Assembly: GCA_029987025.1 (NCBI GenBank)
Contig: DALTWQ010000017.1
Location: 1 to 20,412 of the forward strand
Direction of reading: 5' to 3'
Source of the DNA: Methanocorpusculum sp.
GTDB lineage: Archaea; Halobacteriota; Methanomicrobia; Methanomicrobiales; Methanocorpusculaceae
DNA length: 20,412 nucleotides
Shown: positions 13,908 through 20,412 of the stretch, in pieces
Position numbering within the stretch: the first letter of the stretch is position 1
Layout: every line of letters begins with the position of its first letter
Program-made: the position numbers and the translations under genes
The notes under the pieces: model-generated
What the model was told of the DNA's origin: nothing
Seen by the model: the letters and a program-made list of their open reading frames with translations, nothing else
Databases searched by the model: none

Positions 13908-14378
13908 TTATCTCCTGCCTAATTTCTGCAGGGTTTCTCCTGCAATACGGTACACTGTCCAGTCGCTCATAGGTTCTGCACCCATTGATAAATAGAAGTC
14001 GATGCTCGATTTGTTCCAGTCAAGACACCACCACTCAAGACGGCCGCAGCCGCGGTCAACGGCGATTTTTGCAAGCTCAGTCAAAAGTCCTTTGCCGAGT
14101 CCTTTTCCACGGAACTCAGGTTTCACATACAGGTCTTCGAGATAGATTCCAGCACGACCAAGGAATGTTGAGAAGTTGTGGAAGAACAAGGCAAAGCCTG
14201 CTTCAGTTTCTCCTTCGAGCACAAAAATGACTTCTGCTTTCTTTTTATCAAAGAGCCACATCTCAAGAAGTTCAGGGGTTGCTACTACCAAATCTGCCAT
14301 ATGCTCATATTCTGCAAGTTCGCGGATAAAGTGTAATATCAGCGGGACATCTTTTCGTTCTGCGTATCGAAATTTCAT
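13908..14378 (-). CDS. GNAT acetyltransferase, diamine/spermidine acetyltransferase-like
   Basis: A 156-residue GNAT enzyme resembling the SSAT (spermidine/spermine or diamine N-acetyltransferase) group. Visible: MKFRYAERKDVPLILHFIRELAEYE start, YLEDLYVKPEFRGKGLGKGLL with the acetyl-CoA loop R90-G-K-G-L-G95, GCGRLEWWCLDWNKSSIDFYLSMGAEPMSDWTVYR, where FYxxxGA contains the likely general-acid Tyr, and a final GETLQKLG. The substrate (polyamine or thialysine-type) cannot be told from sequence alone. It is transcribed away from tRNA-Ile; no Shine-Dalgarno site is visible and TATAGATAG lies about 35 bp upstream, so the mRNA is probably leaderless. Confidence 0.9.
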   Translation of the reverse strand: MKFRYAERKDVPLILHFIRELAEYEHMADLVVATPELLEMWLFDKKKAEVIFVLEGETEAGFALFFHNFSTFLGRAGIYLEDLYVKPEFRGKGLGKGLLTELAKIAVDRGCGRLEWWCLDWNKSSIDFYLSMGAEPMSDWTVYRIAGETLQKLGRR

Positions 14379-14498
14379 GAAGGAGTTCTCTATGTAGTTT
14401 GTAATTCTATCTATACATCATCTTCCACAAGTCATGAATGATTGAGAAAACACAGCAGAAAACCCGCCCTTGTTCCCATAATGAGTTCGAGACGAACA

Positions 14499-14507
14499 AT
14501 ATAAATA
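14499..14507 (+). promoter_or_regulatory. TATA box for tRNA-Ile
   Basis: ATATAAATA lies 29-37 bases before the first base of the tRNA, a near-consensus archaeal TATA box. Confidence 0.6.
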
Positions 14508-14535
14508 CTGGTAAATCCAACATAATAGAGCACAA

Positions 14536-14609
14536 GGGCGCGTAGCATAGCTAGGTGGTGCGCCCGGCTGATAACCGGGAGGTCATGAGTTCGAATCTCA
14601 TCGTGCCCA
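14536..14609 (+). tRNA. tRNA-Ile (anticodon GAT)
   Basis: Cloverleaf read by hand: acceptor GGGCGCG (14536-14542) pairs with CGTGCCC (14602-14608, one G-U); D-stem GCAT/GTGC; anticodon stem CCCGG/CCGGG around loop CTGATAA with GAT at 14570-14572; T-stem ATGAG/CTCAT with loop TTCGAAT; discriminator A (14609). CCA is not encoded. T-rich TTGTTTTTCTGAGTTTTTTG follows as terminator. It faces the 3' end of ileS, whose product charges it. Confidence 0.97.
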
Positions 14610-14768
14610 CTTGTTTTTCTGAGTTTTTTGTAAACACGATTCTGCATCGCATTCGCTTTTGATTCGCTTGGGAAACAATACCTGATAAATCAGATTCGGA
14701 AAATAAAAAGTAAGTTGCTGTTCTATCTGAAATACAAACAGGGATTCCCATCAGTGTATATTCTCTAC

Positions 14769-14794
14769 AGAAACCGCGAATCTTCGCGGTTTCT
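14769..14794. repeat. Perfect 11-bp hairpin between tRNA-Ile and ileS
   Basis: AGAAACCGCGA (14769-14779) pairs perfectly with TCGCGGTTTCT (14784-14794) around ATCT. It lies in the 271-bp gap between the convergent tRNA-Ile and ileS, which otherwise holds no convincing ORF (frames here only reflect antisense of the tRNA). It may act as a bidirectional transcription terminator; only weak T-rich sequence follows on the plus strand. Confidence 0.55.
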
Positions 14795-14856
14795 TTGGCA
14801 ATACTCGCCGGCAAAATCAACCATCTATATTTCAGACAAGGCGCTGAACAGTTACA

Positions 14857-14880
14857 ATAAAAAAATAATTTTAAAAAAAA
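14857..14880 (-). terminator. T-rich terminator after ileS
   Basis: Directly after the ileS stop the minus strand reads as almost pure T/A (runs of 8, 4 and 7 T on the minus strand), the usual archaeal intrinsic terminator. Confidence 0.6.
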
Positions 14881-17800
14881 TTAGTTGACCTTTGCGATAC
14901 TGATGAACACCTTAAGTCCGTCAATATCCCACTCGGTGTCTTCCGGATCTCCATTTTCAGCGAAGGCAACAGATAACGACATGGCACGGACTTCTCCGGC
15001 GATTGTTTCATGCTGCGACTCGACAAGGTCTCTGACACGGGTATCTGTGATGATAACTGAAGCCACAATCTTTGCATCGACTGCAAGACCTGCCTGTTTT
15101 CTCATCTCCTGGATTCTGCGGATAACCTCGCGTGCGTAACCGTCGGCCTCGAGTTCAGCAGTGAGTGTTACATCAACGTAAACTTCAGCATCGTCCATGG
15201 GACTCGAGAAGATGTTTTCCGGCATCTTTTCGGTAAAGGACATGTGCTCTTCGGTAAGTTCGCAGGAGAACTCACCCTCGGTAAACGGAATCTTTCCGTC
15301 TTTGGAAAGAGCTGCCTTCAGCTCGCTTCCGTTTGCGTTTTCGATAAAGGCCTTTACCTTCGGACCGTCACGTCCGAACTGTTTTCCGATGGCCTTCATG
15401 GTCGGAACTGCAGTCCACTCTAATTTGTCCCAGAGACCTTTTACCGCGGTAACTTTGCGGGCGTTTGCTCTGTCGCAGGCCATATCGTTCATTGCAATAA
15501 TGGCATTGACGACTGCATCAGACTCAGTTGCAACAACAACCTCGGAAACCGGCCAGCGTCCCTTTCTCTTACCGTTCTGACGTGCGTTGGATACTGCCTC
15601 ATCGAAGTTCTGGATAATCTTCATCTCCTCTTCTAAGACAGGGTCACGCAGAGCATCCGCACCTGAGAACCAGTCCTGCATGTGAACAGATGCGGGGTCG
15701 TTTTCACAACGCAGATTCTGATACATTTTTTCTGCGGCAAAGGGTGCAAACGGAGCCATGATGGTGACAAGTCTTCTCATGCAGTAGTACATCGTATCAT
15801 ACGCCTGCTTCTTGGAGACGGAGTCCTCTTCGAGCCACATTCTCGGACGGACAAGCTGTACATACCAGCGGGACAGTTCATCAAGAACGAAGGTGGAAAT
15901 CGGTCTTGTTGCACGGTGCAGGTTGCAGACCTCCATCTCGGCGCTTACGGTTTCTGCAAGAGAGTTGATGCGGGAAATCAGCCAGCGGTCTTCGCGGCAG
16001 AACTCTTTGACATGTGCTTCAACGGAAGAAGCGTCCCAGATGCCGTTTTTCTCTGCGGGCTTGTAGCCGTCTAATGCCATATACGGAAGCGGGAACTTGT
16101 AAACGTTCCATAAGACGTTGAACATACGCATGGTGGTCTTGATTCCTTCCCAGGAGAAGCGTAAGTCATCCCACGGAGCTGAAGCCGAGAGGATGTACTG
16201 GCGCATGACATCAACGCCGTACTTTTCAATGACGTCTTCGGGGGCTACAACGTTTCCTAAACTCTTGCTCATCTTTTTGCCCTGACCGTCCAGTGCAAAT
16301 CCGTGCATAACAACCGACTTGTACGGGGATTTTCCAAAGGCCATCGTGGCTAACGCAAGCTGAGAGTAGAACCATCCGCGGGTCTGGTCCTGACCTTCGA
16401 GAATCATATCCGCAGGCCAGTACTTCTCAAAGTCTTCGGTCTTCTGCGGGAATCTGAGTGTTGCCCAGGATGCAACGCCTGAGTCGTACCAGACATCAAA
16501 GATATCCGGAATACGGTGCATCTCGCCGCCGCATTCGCAAGGGATGGTAATCTCATCGACATACGGCCGGTGCGGGTCGACCATCTTCTGTCCGGAAAGT
16601 TTTTCGAGTTCTTCAAAGGAACCTACGACATGGTACTTGTTGCATTTCGGACATACCCAGATTGGAATCGGAATTCCCCAGTAGCGCTGGCGGGAGATAC
16701 ACCAGTCGCGGGCTTCTGCAATCCAGTCGTGGAACCGTGCAGAACCTGCCCAGTCAGGATACCAGGTGACGTCGCGTGAGATTTCCTCAAGCATCTGGTC
16801 CTTGACATCTTTGACCTTTAAGAACCACTGTGAGGTTGCACGGTAAATAATGGGTGTCTTGCAGCGCCAGCAGTGACCGTAGCGGTGCGTGATTTTGCGG
16901 ACTGCAAGCATGTAATCGCCGAGTTTTGTTATGACTTCCTGATTTGTTTCAGGGTCTTTGACATATTTTCCTGCAAAGACACCAGCCTGTTCGGTGAAGT
17001 TTCCGTTTCCATCAACAGGGCACACTATCGGAAGTTTTTCTTTCAGACCTACTAAGTAGTCGTCCCAGCCGTGTCCCGGTGCGATATGAACCATACCGGT
17101 GTTTTCCATTGCGACATAGTCGGCTGTTACCACGCGGTGCTCGATTTCTTTCTGCAGGGGCACTAAATCCGCTAAGGGGGAAAGGTATTTTGTGCCTGCA
17201 AGTTCTGCACCGGTCTTTGTTTCAAGAATCTCGAACTTCTGATATTTGCCGTATTTTAAAATCTGCTCTGCGAGGTCCTTTGCAATCCAGAGGTCTTCGG
17301 TCTTTCCGTCTTTTTCTGCGTGACACTTTGCATAGACGAACTCTGCGCCTACGGCAACGGCAACATTTGCCGGAAGGGTCCACGGGGTTGTTGTCCAGAT
17401 GACGAGGTATTCGTTTTCGCGGCCGGCGATAGGGAATTTGACAAAGATTGACGGGTCGGTTTCATCAGAGTATTCAACTTCTGCATCGGCTATTGCTGTT
17501 CCGCAGCGGGGACACCAGTTGACAACACGGCTTCCGCGTTCAAGGTATCCGTTCTCGGCGCATTTTTTCAGCGTGTACCATGCAGCCTCGATATAGCCTT
17601 TATCGACGGTCTGATACGGGTCATCGAAGTCCATCCAGGTACCGATGTTTTTGAACTGGTCACTCATTAAGTCTTTGTGCGTGAGCGCAAACTCGCGGCA
17701 CTCTTCGATGAAGTGTGCAACGCCGTGCTTTTCGATATCTGCTTTGTTTTTGAACCCGAGTTTCTCTTCGACTTTGACTTCAATCGGCAGACCATGCATA

Positions 17801-18054
17801 TCGTATCCTGCACGCTCGATGATGTGTTTGCCGTTCATCGACTGGTAGCGCAGAATGGAGTCTTTGAGAATCTTGTTCCAGGCGGTACCTAAGTGGATGT
17901 AGCCGGTTGTGTACGGCGGTCCGTCGACAAAGAGCCAGGGTCTGCCGTTTTCGCGGAGTTTTCTGGTTTCACGATACGTATTGTTTTCTTTCCAGAAGGA
18001 GCGGACAGATTCTTCCACATCCTTCGGGACATAATTTTCTGATACTTCTTTCAC
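14881..18054 (-). CDS. ileS: Isoleucyl-tRNA synthetase
   Basis: Class I synthetase that charges tRNA-Ile with isoleucine. The 1057-residue length suits the eukaryote/archaeal IleS type. Visible: the HIGH motif as H54-L-G-T57 in PPYTTGYIHLGTAWNK, an editing (CP1) domain with VIWTTTPWTLPANVAVAV and GHGWDDY, DVWYDSGVASWATL, the KMSKS motif at about residue 593 (GQGKKMSKSLGNV), and an anticodon-binding region ending in a long C-terminal domain. The start codon is GTG at 18054. AATATATAGG about 28-34 bp upstream is the TATA box, leaving a leaderless or very short leader. It is divergent from fprA (146 bp apart) and convergent with tRNA-Ile. No T-box, as expected in archaea. Confidence 0.98.
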   Translation of the reverse strand: MKEVSENYVPKDVEESVRSFWKENNTYRETRKLRENGRPWLFVDGPPYTTGYIHLGTAWNKILKDSILRYQSMNGKHIIERAGYDMHGLPIEVKVEEKLGFKNKADIEKHGVAHFIEECREFALTHKDLMSDQFKNIGTWMDFDDPYQTVDKGYIEAAWYTLKKCAENGYLERGSRVVNWCPRCGTAIADAEVEYSDETDPSIFVKFPIAGRENEYLVIWTTTPWTLPANVAVAVGAEFVYAKCHAEKDGKTEDLWIAKDLAEQILKYGKYQKFEILETKTGAELAGTKYLSPLADLVPLQKEIEHRVVTADYVAMENTGMVHIAPGHGWDDYLVGLKEKLPIVCPVDGNGNFTEQAGVFAGKYVKDPETNQEVITKLGDYMLAVRKITHRYGHCWRCKTPIIYRATSQWFLKVKDVKDQMLEEISRDVTWYPDWAGSARFHDWIAEARDWCISRQRYWGIPIPIWVCPKCNKYHVVGSFEELEKLSGQKMVDPHRPYVDEITIPCECGGEMHRIPDIFDVWYDSGVASWATLRFPQKTEDFEKYWPADMILEGQDQTRGWFYSQLALATMAFGKSPYKSVVMHGFALDGQGKKMSKSLGNVVAPEDVIEKYGVDVMRQYILSASAPWDDLRFSWEGIKTTMRMFNVLWNVYKFPLPYMALDGYKPAEKNGIWDASSVEAHVKEFCREDRWLISRINSLAETVSAEMEVCNLHRATRPISTFVLDELSRWYVQLVRPRMWLEEDSVSKKQAYDTMYYCMRRLVTIMAPFAPFAAEKMYQNLRCENDPASVHMQDWFSGADALRDPVLEEEMKIIQNFDEAVSNARQNGKRKGRWPVSEVVVATESDAVVNAIIAMNDMACDRANARKVTAVKGLWDKLEWTAVPTMKAIGKQFGRDGPKVKAFIENANGSELKAALSKDGKIPFTEGEFSCELTEEHMSFTEKMPENIFSSPMDDAEVYVDVTLTAELEADGYAREVIRRIQEMRKQAGLAVDAKIVASVIITDTRVRDLVESQHETIAGEVRAMSLSVAFAENGDPEDTEWDIDGLKVFISIAKVN

Positions 18055-18077
18055 GATACTTCCCCAAACGGATATGA

Positions 18078-18177
18078 CCTATATATTGGTTCTCCGGGTA
18101 AATAGTATATTCTATTATAGAGAGGAAGAAAGCGGGACAAAATTCAAAAATACCCCGAACAAAACCCTTATTAAACC
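18078..18177. promoter_or_regulatory. Divergent promoters of ileS and fprA
   Basis: CTATATATTGG (18079-18089, plus-strand letters) is the ileS TATA box about 29 bp from the GTG; CTTATTAAAC (18168-18177) lies about 28 bp before the fprA ATG. AT-rich tracts fill the middle and no operator-like palindrome stands out. Confidence 0.5.
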
Positions 18178-18200
18178 TGCATAGAAAAATGTAGGATGTT

Positions 18201-19421
18201 ATGCTTAAAGCTGTAAAGATTAAAGAAGGAGTGTACTGGGTCGGCGCCATCGACTGGAACATCCGCGACTACCACGGATACACTCTTCCCGGAACTACCT
18301 ACAACGCGTACCTTGTAATCGGTGAAAAGGTTGCCTTAATTGACGGAACCTACCCGGGACACGAGTGGCAGATGATTGAACGTATCGAGTCTGTTCTTCC
18401 GCTCGAAAAGATTGACTACATCGTTGCAAACCACATTGAAATCGACCACTCCGGTTCCCTGCCGCTTATTGCAAAGAAGCTGCCGGATGTGCCCATCTAC
18501 ATGACCGAGATTGCAAAAGGCGGTATGGCACGTCACTATGACACCTCAAAGTGGAACATTCACACCATCAAGAATTTAGAGACCCTCCCGCTCGGCGGAA
18601 AGACCTTAACCTTCCTTGAGGCTCCGTTCCTTCACTGGCCTGACTCAATGTTTACCTATCTCGGTGAAGACAAAGTCCTCTTCCCGAACGATGCATTCGG
18701 TCAGCACGTTGCATCTTCTGCACGTTTCGATGACGAACTCGGTATCGATATCGCAATGGAGCACGCAGCAAAGTTTGTTGCAAACTTAATTGTCCCGTTA
18801 TCTCCGAAGGTCTTAAAGAAGCTCGCAGAAGTTACCGAGCTCGGTGTTCCAATCGAAATGATTGCACCGTCCCACGGTATTATCTGGAGATCTCATGCTG
18901 CAGATATCATCAAGGCATACATCGACTGGTCTAACGGTGTTGCAAAGAACAAGATTACTATTGTCTACGACACGATGCACTACTCTACCGGAATTGCAGC
19001 ACAGTACATTGCTGAAGGTGCAATCTCTGAGGGTGTTGAGGTTAAAGTCGATTTACTTAAAGACGGCAGATACGAGGGTGTTCACCGCTCTGATGTAGTC
19101 CGCGACATTCTTGACTCCAAGGCAGTTATTGTCGGTTCTCCGACGCTTGAAGACTACCCGCTTCCGATGGTTGCAGGTTTCCTCTACTACCTTGCAGGAA
19201 TCAGACCGGGTAAGCAGACGCAGAAGAAGATCGGATTTGCATTCGGTTCAAACGGAGGAAAAGGCGGAGCACCGGCAGTTATTACCGAGCTTTTACAGAA
19301 GGCAGGTATTAAAATCTGGCACGACCCGATTGAGTTCAAGTACCGCCCTGACGAGAACGAGAAGGCAATGTTCTTCAAACTCGGTCAGGACATCGCAAAA
19401 GAAATCAAGAAGATGCCGTAA
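18201..19421 (+). CDS. fprA: F420H2 oxidase, FprA-type flavodiiron protein
   Basis: A cytoplasmic flavodiiron protein that reduces O2 to water with F420H2, protecting methanogens from oxygen. The 406-residue protein has the metallo-beta-lactamase-like domain (1 to about 248) with all diiron ligands: H78, E80, D82, H83 in NHIEIDHSG, H145 in LHWPDSM, D164 in NDAFGQH and H225 in APSHGII. The flavodoxin domain follows (about 250-406) with the FMN loop YDTMHYSTG and GSPTLEDYPLP, AFGSNGGKGGAP. No rubredoxin extension. The start ATG gives the standard MLKAVKIKEGVYWVG. A TATA element 28 bp upstream suggests a short or absent leader. It stands alone, with a T-rich terminator (19425-19445). Confidence 0.97.
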   Translation: MLKAVKIKEGVYWVGAIDWNIRDYHGYTLPGTTYNAYLVIGEKVALIDGTYPGHEWQMIERIESVLPLEKIDYIVANHIEIDHSGSLPLIAKKLPDVPIYMTEIAKGGMARHYDTSKWNIHTIKNLETLPLGGKTLTFLEAPFLHWPDSMFTYLGEDKVLFPNDAFGQHVASSARFDDELGIDIAMEHAAKFVANLIVPLSPKVLKKLAEVTELGVPIEMIAPSHGIIWRSHAADIIKAYIDWSNGVAKNKITIVYDTMHYSTGIAAQYIAEGAISEGVEVKVDLLKDGRYEGVHRSDVVRDILDSKAVIVGSPTLEDYPLPMVAGFLYYLAGIRPGKQTQKKIGFAFGSNGGKGGAPAVITELLQKAGIKIWHDPIEFKYRPDENEKAMFFKLGQDIAKEIKKMP

Positions 19422-19424
19422 GGC

Positions 19425-19445
19425 ATTTTCTAAAAAATATTTTTT
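19425..19445 (+). terminator. T-rich region after fprA
   Basis: TTTTCTAAAAAATATTTTTT begins four bases after the fprA stop, a typical archaeal T-tract terminator. Confidence 0.5.
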
Positions 19446-19454
19446 ACGAGTCTC

Positions 19455-19475
19455 TTTTCGATTTTGGGATATTCA
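19455..19475. repeat. Direct repeat copy 1 (21 bp, partner at 19698-19718)
   Basis: Twenty of 21 bases match 19698-19718: both read TTTTCGATTTTGGGA, then T or A, then ATTCA. Copy 1 continues into a perfect 9-bp tandem, ATTCAATTA twice (19471-19488). The two copies bracket the possible small gene 19530-19652. Confidence 0.7.
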
Positions 19476-19529
19476 ATTAATTCAATTATATACCTTCACC
19501 AGCGCATAAAAGATACGTGATAGTATCTA

Positions 19530-19652
19530 CTACTGAGCCGCCGGTACTGCTGCTCCGAAATGTTCACCGGTATGATACAGCCGCCAGCCGACATCATATA
19601 CTCTGATTCCCTCAATATCATACGGAGTGTCACGGGTACGTAGAAAATCCAT
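19530..19652 (-). CDS. Possible 40-aa protein, unknown
   Basis: Read directly: ATG 19652, TAG 19530-19532, 40 residues, starting MDFLRTRDTPYDIEGIRVYD and ending GAAVPAAQ. It has mixed acidic, basic and aromatic residues with no repeats, looking protein-like but too short to be sure. TTTATATA (about 19668-19675, minus strand) sits 16-23 bp before the ATG, close to the position of a leaderless archaeal promoter, just outside the 15-bp hairpin. The frame stays open upstream of the ATG, so it could instead be the tail of a broken longer gene. No family recognised. Confidence 0.35.
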   Translation of the reverse strand: MDFLRTRDTPYDIEGIRVYDVGWRLYHTGEHFGAAVPAAQ

Positions 19653-19674
19653 CAGATTTGTCTTAAGTATATAA

Positions 19675-19719
19675 ATGAATTTCCCAAAAATGAATTTTTT
19701 TCGATTTTGGGAAATTCAT
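19675..19719. repeat. 15-bp inverted repeat (hairpin) containing direct repeat copy 2
   Basis: ATGAATTTCCCAAAA (19675-19689) is the exact inverse complement of TTTTGGGAAATTCAT (19705-19719), with a 15-bp loop. The right arm belongs to the direct repeat also found at 19455-19475, so the same word appears three times within 265 bp, twice direct and once inverted. The left arm adjoins the TATA box of the 40-aa ORF. It may be an operator or a terminator-like structure. Confidence 0.65.
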
Positions 19720-19804
19720 ACCAAGAACAGCAGAGAATCAGATGTGTTAAAAGTATACGGAAATTATTTTTTTATTTCGAAGACAGTAGTTTTTTTAAAA
19801 TAGT

Positions 19805-20173
19805 CTACTCTCTTGAAAACTTTTCTAAGAGATACTGCATTGTCTGGTCTTTATTCTCGATTATAGACAGCAGCCGTGATGTGTTTCCTTCAAATTTCTC
19901 CAGTGTTTCCGACAACTGAATGATGGCTTCTTCCTGTTTCTGAAGACGTGAACTCATTACGGTGAGCTGTTCTTCGAGTTCTGCGATTTTCTGCTGAGTA
20001 ACTGTTTCATTTCCGACGGTTCCTCCGATACCTATCCAGTGCGTCAGCGCGGTGTTTATCTCAGCTGTTCTGTCATGATTGTTCTGCAGGGCAAGTGTGT
20101 CGATTTTCTGAAGAATGGTATCAGGCATTCTGAAGGTGACGGAACTCGATGGATTTGTTTTTGATCTTGCCAT
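19805..20173 (-). CDS. Ribbon-helix-helix DNA-binding protein with coiled-coil tail
   Basis: A 122-residue protein. Residues about 8-46 look like a ribbon-helix-helix (CopG/MetJ/Arc-type) domain: the short strand SSVTFRMPDT, then ILQKIDTLALQNN and TAEINTALTHWI. A short Gly-rich hinge (GIGGTVGNE) follows, then a heptad-rich coiled coil from about residue 56 to the end (QQKIAELEEQLTVMSSRLQKQEEAII, LLEKFSRE). This architecture suggests a dimeric or oligomeric DNA-binding protein, possibly an autorepressor or a plasmid/virus-derived partition or regulatory factor. Just upstream are four AGTAT(G/T)-type half-sites in palindromic arrangement (20207-20260), plausible operators. No antitoxin/toxin partner is visible. 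No Shine-Dalgarno site. Confidence 0.8.
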   Translation of the reverse strand: MARSKTNPSSSVTFRMPDTILQKIDTLALQNNHDRTAEINTALTHWIGIGGTVGNETVTQQKIAELEEQLTVMSSRLQKQEEAIIQLSETLEKFEGNTSRLLSIIENKDQTMQYLLEKFSRE

Positions 20174-20206
20174 GTCTTATTATAGATTCTTTCTGCACTC
20201 AATTAT

Positions 20207-20260
20207 CATACTAAGTAAGTATGAAAAGTATTATGTAATATTGAAACTTACAATAATACT
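20207..20260. promoter_or_regulatory. Candidate operator array of the RHH gene
   Basis: CATACTAAGTAAGTATG (20207-20223) is a near-perfect palindrome, and AGTATTAT (20227-20234) with ATAATACT (20253-20260) is a perfect 8-bp inverted repeat. Together they give four half-sites of the form AGTAT(G/T), 35-87 bp before the RHH gene start, as RHH proteins commonly recognise. Confidence 0.5.
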
Positions 20261-20302
20261 AATCTGCACTTCTGGGCAGGATTATTGTATCTCCAGTACA
20301 GA

Positions 20303-20360
20303 ACCACCGGCTGCGGCCGGGGTTCGCTGATGGTGTGGATGAAAAACAACAGCCGGTGGT
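20303..20360. repeat. GC-rich 11-bp inverted repeat at the window end
   Basis: ACCACCGGCTG (20303-20313) and CAGCCGGTGGT (20350-20360) are perfect inverse complements 36 bp apart, in a CCGGC-rich patch that contrasts with the AT-rich sequence on both sides. Short frames through it on both strands (for example an open minus frame ending at 20282) are not convincing genes. It may be the end of a dispersed repeat or an element running beyond the window. Confidence 0.5.
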
Positions 20361-20412
20361 AGGCCGGCACCTTTCAGGAAGAAAGAAAAAACAGGTCTTG
20401 AAAAACATGACA

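Noticed and set aside
14481..14497. ATGAGTTCGA followed by GACGAAC, identical over 10 bp to the T-arm of the tRNA-Ile 104 bp downstream
   Set aside because: Only 10 bp match and the T-arm is itself palindromic; too short to call a tRNA remnant or attachment site. The 5-bp GTTCG/CGAAC hairpin is also too small to interpret.
14432..14820. Two minus-strand ORFs (71 and 89 aa) across tRNA-Ile, with GHDEIRTHDLP and GTMRFELMTSRLSAG
   Set aside because: These are antisense readings of the tRNA itself, a well-known source of false proteins; nothing outside the tRNA part supports a gene.
19675..19719. Hairpin considered as part of a CRISPR array
   Set aside because: Only three related words with unequal spacing and mixed orientation; no regular repeat-spacer structure and no cas genes in the window.
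20115..20330. Plus-strand 71-aa ORF ending STEPPAAAGVR
   Set aside because: It overlaps the start and promoter of the RHH gene antisense and its start lies inside that gene; most likely a chance frame.
20259..20408. Minus-strand 49-aa ORF starting MFFKTCFFF near the window end
   Set aside because: Composition is unbalanced, it runs through the GC-rich inverted repeat, alternative frames are equally open, and the operator region of the RHH gene lies at its 3' end.

Overview
The window looks like a chromosomal segment of a methanogenic euryarchaeon, most likely order Methanomicrobiales (Methanocorpusculum-like; the taxon is inferred from gene content only). Supporting genes are F420-dependent methylene-H4MPT dehydrogenase (mtd), an FprA-type F420H2 oxidase, the methanogen families DUF1890 and DUF1894, aIF5B, ribosomal protein S6e, Tsr3 and a complete UbiD/UbiX/aconitase-X set of the archaeal mevalonate pathway. 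Many genes have a TATA box 25-35 bp before the start codon and no Shine-Dalgarno site, as expected for leaderless archaeal mRNAs. Others, in operons or with leaders, have clear GGAGG/GGTGA-type sites.

Layout, left to right. 1-889: 3' part of mtd (+) and its terminator. 890-5562 (all -): 8-oxoguanine DNA glycosylase, then a tight operon of flavin prenyltransferase UbiX, UbiD-family decarboxylase, aconitase-X (phosphomevalonate dehydratase large subunit) and an M50 zinc metalloprotease. 5576-7089 (-): a 59-residue two-helix membrane protein and a DUF1015 protein, with rimI divergent (7126-7608, +). 7622-10126 (-): a 53-residue cysteine-rich protein, S6e and aIF5B. 10127-10501: a long inverted repeat and tRNA-His. 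10600-11430 (-): a TudS-like desulfidase fused to a nucleoside 2-deoxyribosyltransferase, divergent from tsr3 (+) across a perfect 19-bp palindrome. 12069-13357 (+): DUF1890, DUF1894 and mntP. 13358-14378 (-): a lipoprotein and a GNAT acetyltransferase. 14536-18054: tRNA-Ile(GAT) facing ileS (-). 18201-19421 (+): fprA. 19422-20412: an AT-rich, repeat-rich accessory zone with a possible 40-residue ORF, a ribbon-helix-helix/coiled-coil protein with operator-like palindromes, and a GC-rich inverted repeat at the window edge.

Most genes are housekeeping: methanogenesis and oxygen defence (mtd, fprA), isoprenoid synthesis (UbiX makes the prenyl-FMN cofactor that the UbiD enzyme needs, acting after the dehydratase), translation (S6e, aIF5B, Tsr3, IleS, two tRNAs, RimI), DNA repair (Ogg) and Mn2+ export (MntP). 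The least explained parts are the TudS-NDT fusion with its shared palindromic promoter, the 110-bp inverted-repeat element between aIF5B and tRNA-His, the two unlisted small proteins, and the repeat/RHH zone on the right.
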